DNA of 64,000 nt from Micromussa lordhowensis (taxonomy: Eukaryota > Cnidaria > Anthozoa > Scleractinia > Lobophylliidae): the NCBI GenBank assembly GCA_964020085.1, contig OZ026604.1, forward strand, positions 26,900,697 through 26,964,696, written 5' to 3'. The position numbers and the translations under genes were made by a program. The stretch's first letter is position 1; each line of letters starts with the position of its first letter. Of the stretch, positions 56,436 through 64,000 are shown piece by piece. The notes beneath the pieces were generated by a model. The model worked only from the letters and a program-made list of their open reading frames with translations, searched no databases and was not told where the DNA came from.

Positions 56436-57266
56436 ATGAGAGGACAAGTCAAGTTTCACCCTGAAGTCCAGCGCGCTGTTTTCAGTAAGCAAAGGATGAC
56501 AAATCGATGTCTTGAACATGTTACAGCTACATCGTTGGTTGACGAAGGCGAAATGGCTTCACGCCGTTCTGAATTTCAACTGGCAAACCTCGCAGGAAAG
56601 AGGGCCTTGCACGAACACCATTTATCACGAAAGAAATGTCGCCTTCGAATGCGTCAGGATATCATCGATGCATTTTGGACCGTTTACGAACAAGAAGCTT
56701 GGAAGAGATTAAAGGAGACAACTGGAAATCGCGACGTGACGGTCAAAGCTATTCTCTCTGTAAATAAAAATGAAATTGTGAAGTTATGGCGTGAAAAATT
56801 AATGCTGATGTCTCCGATAGTGGAACAACATGAAATGGTTCCGTTTCATGATCGTTGGATTCAAAACCAATTTAAAGATCAAGAAAACGTCGAAGAAATG
56901 CAAAGAAGATTGCATACGAAAGCGAACACTTCAAATGACTGGCTGACTGAGCTCGTCAATGAAATGCTTGTTTCCCCAGACACCCCACCAACACCAGAAT
57001 TCAACACTGAAAGAGTCACAGAAGCGTTAACGGAACTCGAATTTCTTCATCCAGAGATATTTAAAGACCTGAAATCTGTAGAAAAATTGACGCCAGGTGA
57101 ACAGACCTCATTTCTGAACACGTCACTGAGCGAAGAGTTTGAGACATTTGAAACTGACGACAACACCCTAATACAGGCTATGGAAGAATGGGAAGAAACG
57201 GAGCTCGAGGATGCCATAGAAACCTGGGACTACGATTACCTTTTAGACGATGAGGTTAATAAATAG
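56436..57266 (+). CDS. 276-aa Polinton-associated protein of unknown function
   Basis: An intact single-exon frame. The N-terminal third is basic (HLSRKKCRLRMRQD), the middle is helical (KRLKETTGNRD, then MQRRLHTKANTSNDWLTELV), and the last ~40 residues are strongly acidic with aromatic residues (EEWEETELEDAIETWDYDYL). This layout is compatible with a DNA-binding activator or scaffold, but I recognise no domain. It sits directly before the polymerase on the same strand. The AATAAA polyadenylation signal at 57258-57263 lies inside the last two codons, immediately before the TAG stop. Confidence 0.7.
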   Translation: MRGQVKFHPEVQRAVFSKQRMTNRCLEHVTATSLVDEGEMASRRSEFQLANLAGKRALHEHHLSRKKCRLRMRQDIIDAFWTVYEQEAWKRLKETTGNRDVTVKAILSVNKNEIVKLWREKLMLMSPIVEQHEMVPFHDRWIQNQFKDQENVEEMQRRLHTKANTSNDWLTELVNEMLVSPDTPPTPEFNTERVTEALTELEFLHPEIFKDLKSVEKLTPGEQTSFLNTSLSEEFETFETDDNTLIQAMEEWEETELEDAIETWDYDYLLDDEVNK

Positions 57267-57324
57267 ATCACGTTATTTTGCAGTGCCCACTAATATAACC
57301 CTAAGCTCTTTCCAATCATTTGGA

Positions 57325-57480
57325 AAGCATCCACCATTTTGAAGTTATTAGATCTCAGCCATTTTGAATTTATAAGATATCCGCCATTTTTAATTTATTA
57401 GACATTCACCAATTTGAATTTATTAGATAACCTCCATGTTGAATTTATTAGATAACCGTCATCCGCCATTTTGAATTTAT
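57325..57480. repeat. Short minisatellite, ~25-bp units
   Basis: About six imperfect copies of CCGCCATTTTGAATTTATTA with an AGATA/AGATAACC spacer, between the 276-aa gene and the polymerase. The CCATTTTG core resembles a weak YY1-type motif in each copy. No other content in 57267-57587, apart from a possible splice acceptor TTATTATTATAG at 57556-57567. Confidence 0.65.
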
Positions 57481-57587
57481 GTCACTTTTCTTAACGTCAC
57501 TGCCTTACAAGTTTGTAAGTAATCCTCTTGTTTCTCTCCCTTACAGTAATTTGTTTATTATTATAGCTCAAAGATGAGGACTGCTTA

Positions 57588-60500
57588 ATGGCATTGAATC
57601 AATTTGGTGCTGGTGGTAATGTCTGGAAAGCTGAGAAACACTATACTCTTCGTGAAATGACCAGTCTAAAAGTGCTCAAATTTAATACCACCAGCATCGA
57701 TTATCACCTCACTTTGAATCTGCAGTCAAATGGAGTGCCCCTTTTGGATCTGCTCAGGGAGACTTTCGACTCTATGGTTAATGAAATGACCATCGGAATG
57801 GCAGACAATGACCTCGTCCGTTTTGTTTTGCAAAGCAAATCGCTCGATTACCCTATCTCCTTGCCATTCATGCCTCATCATGAGTTAAATGCTGAACAAA
57901 TCATGGGAGAAGTGCAGCGTGTGTTACAATCGAATGAAAACGTCAGCCTACAAGATGGAATGCAGGTTCATTTGGTTCACGTAGGTATGCCGCAAGGTGG
58001 AGTCGCCTCTCGTAAAAGAAAACATTATGGATTCAAATTGTCCAAGTTTCTGGATACCAAAAAAAGCGTCATCCGAGTTCGAAATAAGGATTTGCTATGC
58101 CTTGCCCGTGCTTTGGTTACAGACATGGCTCGCCAAGAGAAACATCCCGACTGGAACTCTATTCGTCAGGGACATAAACGGCAAAGCACCTTGGCCAAAG
58201 AGCTGCATCTGAAGGCTGGCGTTCCAGAAGGTCTCTGTGGGTTGTCCGAAGTAGCCACGTTCCAGCAAGTCATTGAAGACTACCAAATCATAGTCCTTTC
58301 CTCTGATCACTTCAATGCCATTGTGTATGAAGGACCCTGACGAGAGAAACAAATCTATTTGTATCATCACAATAATCATTTTGATGTCATCACATCCGTC
58401 CCCTCTTTCCTGGGAAAAAACTATTGGTGTCTTGAATGCAAAAGAGGCTATGACAAGAAAGAAAGGCATCGCTGTAACAAGGTATGCAAATGCTGTTTCA
58501 CTGAAGGGTGTCTGGAAATTATTGAGAAAGCAAGATGGAAAGAGTGCGGACATTGTCAGAGAATGTTTGCCAGTGATGATTGCTATACCAACCATACACG
58601 ACCCGATAAAACAGGCCAGTCTGTTTGTCAAAAGTATTATAAATGTAAGACATGCAACAAAGTTATGTCTCACAGGAAAAGAAGTCCCGATGCTCACATG
58701 TGTGGAGAGGTCATGTGTTGGAACTGTGAAGAGTATGTTGATCCTAATACACACTTGTGTTACATGAAACCTATCGTAAACGAAGACGAAGAATGGCAAG
58801 GCGAATGTAAGAAAACACAGAAAACAAGACAAAAACGCAGGCGCCTCTCAGACGAGATGACAGACAATGAAGTAGAGGAGGACGATGAAGATGAAGAAGG
58901 TCAGGAATATTTGTTCTTTGATATAGAAACACGTCCGGATGATGGTCAGCATATCGCAAATTTCTTAAACGTGCAGGATCAGACAGGGTTTGAAACGGTG
59001 TTCAAGGGTGACGACTGTGTCGAGCAGTTTGGAACGTGGCTGTTAGATGGAACTCATCAGGGCGCCATCGTTATTGCACACAATCTCCGTGGCTTTGACG
59101 GGTTCCTTTTGTGCGAGTATTTTTACAAAGAATGCCTTCTTCCTAAACTCATCCTCAATGGTGCTAAAATAATGTCCATGGAACTGGAAGAGGCAGAGAA
59201 ATAAAGTTCCATGATTCATTGAATTTCCTACCTATGCCACTAAAAGCCTTACCAAAAACCTTTGGTCTTACTGAATTAAAGAAAGGCTACTTCCCTCATT
59301 TCTTCAACCGAAAAGAAAATCAAACCTACGTTGGCCCTCTTCCTCTTGTTGAAGATTATGACCCTGACAACATGAGTACGAAAGAAAGGCAAGAGTTTCT
59401 GACGTGGTATAATCATTTGAAGAATGAAGACTTTTTGTTTGACTTTGAAAAAGAAATTGAAGAGTATTGTCGCAGTGATGTGGACATTCTCAGACGATGT
59501 TGTCTCAAGTTCAAAGAATTAATGGAAAAAACTTGCGGGCTAGACCCTTTCAAGTACTGTGTAACCATTGCTTCCGCTTGCAACCGAGTGTTCCGTCAAC
59601 AGTTCCTACGAGAAGAGACTATTGGCCTCATTCCACCTCAAGGATATCAACCCGCTCGAAAATATTCTGTCATGGCCCTCAAGTGGTTGTCATGGGTTTA
59701 CCATCAGACAGGCAATCGCATTCTACATGCCCTAAATGGAGGCGAGCAACGAATCGATGGCAACTTTGTTGATGGTTATGATCCCCAGAGGAAAACCATT
59801 TACGAATTTATGGGTTGCATTTGGCATGGTTGTGATAAGTGCTATATGCCCGACACGTTGAATCCTGTTAACGAAACCAGCATGGAAATCTTCTAGAAGG
59901 TACTATTCGCAAAATCGAACGCTTCAAGAAGCTAGGATACAATGTAGAAGTGAAATGGGAATGTGAATTCAAACAGGAACTGACAACAAATGCAGCGATG
60001 AAATCCTTCGTCGACAACCTGAAGTTTGACGCACCTTTGCTGTTTGCCTATACCGAGAGGTTGCTGAAGATGAAAAGATCCACTATGTAGACTTTACCTC
60101 TCTGTATCCGTGGACAAACAAGTATGGCACATATCCAATTTCTCACCCTGACATCCTGACCAGTGAAGCTTTAATAGATCGCTCTCCTTGTGATTTCTAT
60201 GGTCTCATCAAGTGTGACGTTCTACCTCCCTCGTTTTTGTTCCATCCTGTTCTCCCTTATAGGGCACAAGGGAAATTGATGTTTCCCTTATGCAGAACGT
60301 GCGCCGAAAACTTACAAGAAACACCTTGCGAGCACAGTGAAGAAGAAGGCGTGTTGTCTGGAACCTGGTGTTCCATTGAGATTCAGAAGGCCTTGGGCGT
60401 AGGGTATCGAGTCATTCAGATGGTTGAAGTATGGCATTTTCCTAGCAAGTCCTCGAATCTCTTCACAGGGTACATAGATACCTTTCTAAAAATTAAACAG

Positions 60501-61428
60501 GAAGCAAGTGGATGGCCGTCTTGGTGTCAAACGGAAGAGACAAAGAGACAGTATATCAAAGAATACCAAAGAAAAGAAGGTATCAAACTGGACGCTGCAA
60601 AGATCAAGAAGAACCCTGGGTTGCGTTCGTTAGCCAAGTTGATGCTGAATTCATTTTGTAAGTAACGCGTCTTAGAGTTGCATCATTTTTTGTCCCTATT
60701 TTTCTCTTTAGGTTTCAAACATTAATTTCTGCTTTTCTTCTACTGTAGGGGGTAAATTTGGTCAACGTGACAACATGCCACAAGTAGAGTTGGTAAAAGA
60801 TGCAGAACGTTATTTCCGTCTCTTAAACTGTAAATCAACCAATGTGAAAAATATTCAGTTTGTCAACGATCAGTGCATTGAGGTGTACTACACTCAGGGA
60901 GATGACTTTGTTTCTACGTCTGACAAGACCAATGTCATGATTGCCGCTTTTACCACAGCTCAAGCACGATTGAAACTGTATTCCGTGCTCGAACGTCTTC
61001 AAATGAGAACACTGTACTTCGATATGAATTCAGTCATTTTCACAAGTCGACCTGGCGAGTGGGTGCCACCCTTGGGAGATTACTTGGGCGAACTCACCAA
61101 CGAACTCGATGATGAAGACCACATTACGACCTTTGTTTCTGGTGGACCGAAAAATTATGCCTATCAGACAAAAGAGGGAAAGACGATCTGCAAAGTACGT
61201 GGCTTTACCCTAAACTACTGTGGATCTCAAAAATTGAACTTTTCAACCATGTGCGAACAAGTCTGTCGGCCTAATGGAGAGCCTATCTTCCTTGAGAACC
61301 CTCACTTCATCAAACGTGATGCCAAAACAAAGACCATACATACTGTAGCATTAAAAAAGAAGTACAAGTTGGTGTATGACAAGAGGGTGGTGCGTGGATT
61401 TGACACATTTCCCTATGGATATCGCTAA
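57588..61428 (+). pseudogene. Protein-primed family-B DNA polymerase of Polinton type, broken
   Basis: About 1240 codons in pieces. 57588-58337: N-terminal Polinton PolB region; then an in-frame TGA at 58338 with the same frame resuming after it. CxxC/H zinc-binding segments (58430-58770) follow, then Exo I FFDIE (58914), Exo II NLRGFDG and, after a frame shift near 59202, Exo III YCRSDVDIL (59464). Next come a CIWHGCDKCY endonuclease-like motif (~59815), a second shift near 59890 and a third near 60050. Motif A is VDFTSLYP (60086). Motif B is split by a GT-AG intron at 60658-60748. Motif C reads YFDMNS (61017), where an Asp is expected in place of the Asn. The C-terminal YDKRV segment follows. 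Around 60045 the protein is shorter than relatives and the YxGG-type segment seems missing. The frame breaks, deletion and motif-C change indicate an inactive copy, though single-base breaks could also be sequencing errors. Confidence 0.88.
60658..60748 (+). other. 91-bp intron inside polymerase motif B
   Basis: GTAAGT donor at 60658 and a TTCTACTGTAG acceptor ending at 60748, preceded by a pyrimidine-rich tract. It splits the codon of the aromatic residue after the NSF of motif B (phase 1). The part upstream ends LMLNSF and the part downstream begins with GKFGQR, so the exact conserved motif spans the junction. An alternative AG at 60711-60712 does not preserve it. Confidence 0.85.
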
Positions 61429-61433
61429 ATGAT

Positions 61434-61798
61434 TTGAAAGTGAATGAGGTTGGGGATGACTATAAGAACAGGTTGGAAGCCAACAACTTTACCATTGCAA
61501 CCTTGCAGCCAATATGAACACATTGCATTTTCACCTGGTACGTGAGTGCGCCAGAACGCTTGTATCAAGTAGCAGTTTACCTGATAAACTAAACTACCTG
61601 TCTAAACTGTGGCCAGAATTTCTGATAGAATTGGCGCCGATGAATTGGGGCCGTTTATTATACTTTTATGCTTATATGGAACACTGTGACGTAACTCTCA
61701 GTGAACAATATAAACTTCACAAAGTATTATGTGCTACTTATCCAGACCATTATCCTTCCACTTGGTGGATGCTTGGACAAGTTATAAAGCTGTGGTGA
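61434..61798 (+). pseudogene. Bcl-2-like gene of the Polinton, apparently frameshifted
   Basis: The open frame 61514-61798 (94 codons) contains LIELAPMNWGRLLYFYAYM. The NWGR (61643-61654) with following aromatic helix is the BH1 signature of Bcl-2 proteins; a tryptophan-rich TWWMLG near the end may correspond to BH2. In another frame directly upstream (61434-61514) stands NEVGDDYKNRLE, which fits a BH3 core (GDD flanked by hydrophobics). The two parts are out of frame and the upstream part has no in-frame ATG. An ATG directly abuts the polymerase stop (61429). Bcl-2 homologues are reported in adintoviruses, where they are thought to block host cell death. Assignment rests on short motifs and position. 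Confidence 0.6.
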
Positions 61799-61829
61799 AA
61801 AACATCTTGTCATCATTTACACTGCAACC

Positions 61830-62048
61830 ATGGGCAACTTTACAAGTCGGTTGTGTCAGACTCCTGTTCCTAACTTATTGTTTAAAGAAATGTGTCAGAG
61901 GATGTGTTGTTTAGTTGTCTGTTGCGATAGTCAAGTGCACATCGATTACAGTGATGCCTCTGACGAAGAAGAAGAACAACAACAAGACCATGAGCGAGAA
62001 GAATCCTCACAAGAAAATCCATCAACTTTTAGAGAAACTGTACTATGA
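61830..62048 (+). CDS. 72-aa Cys-rich, acidic MGN-start protein
   Basis: Starts MGNFTSRLC, a plausible N-myristoylation start. Residues ~21-32 are cysteine-rich (MCQRMCCLVVCC), followed by DYSDASDEEEEQQQD, a casein-kinase-2-like acidic site. It overlaps the first ~59 bp of the integrase gene in another frame. The combination of Cys-rich and CK2-acidic segments recalls small membrane or oncoprotein-like accessory proteins of small DNA viruses, but there is no true LxCxE motif and the family is unknown. Overlap with another gene lowers certainty. Confidence 0.45.
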   Translation: MGNFTSRLCQTPVPNLLFKEMCQRMCCLVVCCDSQVHIDYSDASDEEEEQQQDHEREESSQENPSTFRETVL

Positions 62049-63090
62049 AGGGGACCGTCCTTCAGCTTTGGGTGGAGTAGAAAAGTTATATCGAGCAGCG
62101 CGGCACTATGGGCTAAAACGATCACAAGTAATTTACTGGTTACAGCAACAACCTGGCTACACCCTTCACAAACCAGCTCGCAAAAAGTTTCCTCGTAACA
62201 AAGTGTTTGTCAACGGTCTAGACGAACAGTGGCAGTGTGATCTTTGCGATTTAACAAGTCTGAGTCAATGGAATCGTGGACATAAGTACATACTCACATG
62301 TATAGATGTTCTATCCAAGCATGCATGGGCAGTGGCCATTAAAACAAAAACAGGATCTGCATTGGTTGCAGCCTTTACAAAAATATTTAAACAAGGACGA
62401 AAACCTGAAGTGTTACAATCTGATGCAGGCACTGAGTTCAAAAATAAAACGTTTAAAACATTTCTCAAGAAGCATGGTGTCCGTCATTTTGTCACGTACA
62501 ACGAGACAAAAGCCCAAATTGTAGAGAGATTTAACCGAACTTTAAAGCAGCTAATGTGGAGGATGTTTACCACCAGCAGTTCCTACCATTACTTAGACAA
62601 GCTCGATAGTTTGGTCAATGATAACTACAATCAGAGCGTACATCGGAGCATACAAATGAAACCCGCCGATGTGACTGTTTTTAATGCTCAAGACGCATGG
62701 AGAACCTTGTATGGCAAGCAGACGCCATCCAAAAAGTATAAATTAAACGTGGGTGATCAAGTCAAGATCAGTAAGTACAAGAAAGTCTTCGAGAAAGGAT
62801 GCCTACAGTCTTGGACCGAAGAAACCTTTACAATTTCACAGAGGCTACCACGAAATCCACCCGTGTATTGCTTGAAGGAGGCAAACGGTTACTTGATTCA
62901 AGGAACATTTTATGAAACCGAGTTACAGAGAGTAATCGAGAAATCCAATCATCTGTTCCGCATTGAGAAAATTTTGAAAAGCAGAGGAAAAGGAAAAAAG
63001 AAAGAAGTGCTAGTGCATTGGAAAGGCTGGCCGAAATCATACGATAGCTGGTTGCCTGCTAGTCAATTGGTTTCCCTTCAACGACTATGA
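61990..63090 (+). CDS. Polinton integrase with C-terminal chromodomain
   Basis: 366 residues from MSEKNPHKK; the frame is open 25 codons further upstream but that part overlaps the previous ORF. Retrovirus-like core: D84 (WQCDLCD), D145 (QSDAGTEF) and E179 (AQIVERFNR), all present. A helical N-terminal region with KRSQVIYWLQQQ precedes the core. The chromodomain at ~322-360 (FRIEKILKSRG ... HWKGW ... YDSWLP) could direct insertion to particular chromatin. It inserts Polinton DNA into the genome with 6-bp duplications. It appears intact, unlike the polymerase. A gene like this elsewhere could have inserted the palindromic element. The stop TGA overlaps the next gene's ATG. Confidence 0.93.
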   Translation: MSEKNPHKKIHQLLEKLYYEGDRPSALGGVEKLYRAARHYGLKRSQVIYWLQQQPGYTLHKPARKKFPRNKVFVNGLDEQWQCDLCDLTSLSQWNRGHKYILTCIDVLSKHAWAVAIKTKTGSALVAAFTKIFKQGRKPEVLQSDAGTEFKNKTFKTFLKKHGVRHFVTYNETKAQIVERFNRTLKQLMWRMFTTSSSYHYLDKLDSLVNDNYNQSVHRSIQMKPADVTVFNAQDAWRTLYGKQTPSKKYKLNVGDQVKISKYKKVFEKGCLQSWTEETFTISQRLPRNPPVYCLKEANGYLIQGTFYETELQRVIEKSNHLFRIEKILKSRGKGKKKEVLVHWKGWPKSYDSWLPASQLVSLQRL

Positions 63091-63937
63091 TTCAAGATGA
63101 TGACTTTTACGTAATACTACCAAGTAATGCCAACAGCAATTTGTTCCCAACCAATAATGAATCATTTTACCGCGTGGCGTTACCTCGACAGATCCATTTA
63201 AAGGTGAAGAAGATTGGGAGGTTGGACTTCATCATGTAATTTATCCGTTTTCCTGGTTTGAAGTACCTCAGGAATGTGATCATCCACATCTTCTCTTCAG
63301 AAAATTTGGTACCCAAAGAGTATACCCAGTGACCTTACCTGTAGGAAGATATCAAACAGCCTTGGACATTGTAGAAGGAATGCTGAGGAGTATGAATCCC
63401 CAGTACTTTAAAGTTAGTGTGGATGACGAGTGGAACGTTACTATCACAACTCACAATGTTTGGGTCATGGTCGCAACACCAGTCGCTCAAGGTCTAGGAT
63501 GGATAACCAGTGAGAACAAAATACGACAAAGTGCCCTGTATGAGTTAAAAATTCATTCCTCCGTGAGAACTATACCGGGCTCGGAGTACCAATGGTGTGT
63601 ACTGCCTCGTCGATCATCGGTCACCTTTTCCGGCACTTTCCTTATACCCTCGGGAGTTTCGCTCTGTCACTGCAGACATAAAGTAGTGCAAGTGCAAACT
63701 AGTCTGATAGAGCCACGTCAAGTGGGTGATAAACGTTTGCAGCTGTTACACGAAATGGTGCCGCACGATCTGTTCCGAGAGACGTTGATGGAAGAACCAG
63801 GACGGATTCATTACTTTCCATTAAGAGCCAAAACATTCCAGACTATTGACATGTACTTAACAAGTGGTTGTGGGCAGTTACTTTCATTTCAAGGTGGGAT
63901 CGTAAACGTTACACTGCACTTGCAACGTGTAAGATGA
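63087..63937 (+). pseudogene. Capsid-like protein (minor capsid/penton candidate), one frame break
   Basis: Begins at ATG 63087, overlapping the integrase stop as ATGA. The first frame reads DDFYVILPSNANSN and FPTNNESFYRVALP, a pattern typical of the N terminus of Polinton and virophage single-jelly-roll capsid proteins. It stops at 63239. From about 63203 the coding sequence continues in another frame without stop to 63937 (for example WEVGLHHVIYPFSWF). The break sits at a short A-run near 63200, so one base is missing or miscalled. Total about 283 residues, near the usual size of the penton-type minor capsid protein, smaller than the double-jelly-roll major capsid protein. Assignment to the penton class is tentative. 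Confidence 0.6.
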
Positions 63938-64000
63938 GCAATAGTTTTCATATTGTGGTAACCAGTGATGCGAGCACTGAACAGCATCCTGAAAATAAAG
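63934..64000 (+). CDS. Start of a further Polinton structural gene (cut by window end)
   Basis: ATG at 63934 overlaps the previous stop as ATGA. 22 codons are visible, starting MSNSFHIVVTSDASTEQHP. The pattern (hydrophobic strand, then TSDAS and HPEN) resembles the start of the preceding capsid-like gene, so this may be the next capsid gene, possibly the major capsid protein. Too short to be sure. Confidence 0.4.
   Translation, partial: MSNSFHIVVTSDASTEQHPENK

Noticed and set aside
58095..58832. Long minus-strand frame opposite the polymerase
   Set aside because: Shadow of the conserved plus-strand polymerase coding sequence; no recognisable domain.
61830..62048. LxCxE Rb-binding motif in the MGN-start ORF
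   Set aside because: The closest string is VVCCD, which does not satisfy the motif.

Overview
The window is animal nuclear DNA, most plausibly from an anthozoan cnidarian (coral or sea anemone); that assignment is an inference. It holds spliced genes, calcium-binding EGF exons, a tandem satellite with higher-order structure, a BEL/Pao retrotransposon, LINE fragments and two Polinton/Maverick-type (adintovirus-like) elements. I see no bacterial-style operons, rRNA, tRNA or CRISPR.

Layout. (1) 1-34890 is a satellite array with a ~1506-bp unit built from ~123-bp monomers, one AT-rich block and a 153-bp insert carrying a 38-codon basic ORF. Eighteen phase-equivalent points are visible and the units tend to alternate in two forms (~3 kb super-period). 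A complete BEL/Pao element (7995-15634, minus strand) sits inside one unit with 589-bp LTRs that read as identical, a 5-bp target duplication and one intact ~2100-codon gag-pol frame. (2) 34891-43870 holds decayed satellite, two LINE reverse-transcriptase fragments, two 123-bp EGF-like exons of a host gene and a T-rich minisatellite. (3) 44177-45123 is a two-exon zinc-finger gene on the minus strand, followed by a tandemly duplicated exon and a kinase-like exon. (4) 45744-53021 is a 7278-bp element that is one near-perfect palindrome, inserted in the kinase-like exon with a 6-bp duplication (CGAGAC). Each ~3.64-kb arm carries a Polinton-type packaging ATPase, an acidic protein, a 14-residue-repeat protein and a small ORF, all transcribed outward from a central 20-bp minisatellite. 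(5) From about 53.2 kb to the window end lies a second, ordinary Polinton/adintovirus-like element, cut by the window edge: a small ORF, a three-exon RING-finger gene, a 276-aa unknown, a broken protein-primed family-B DNA polymerase, a Bcl-2-like gene, a Cys-rich MGN-start ORF, a chromodomain integrase, a frameshifted capsid-like gene and the start of another.

How it fits together. The palindromic element has no integrase and no polymerase, so it looks non-autonomous and would need a helper of the kind seen next to it. Its form, two copies of one end region head to head, resembles the palindromic defective genomes known for adenoviruses and other linear DNA viruses with terminal repeats. I consider it the most unusual object here. 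The neighbouring element adds a Bcl-2-like gene, a split catalytic motif in PolB and start/stop-overlapping capsid genes. Several of its genes carry single-base frame breaks; these could be decay or assembly errors.
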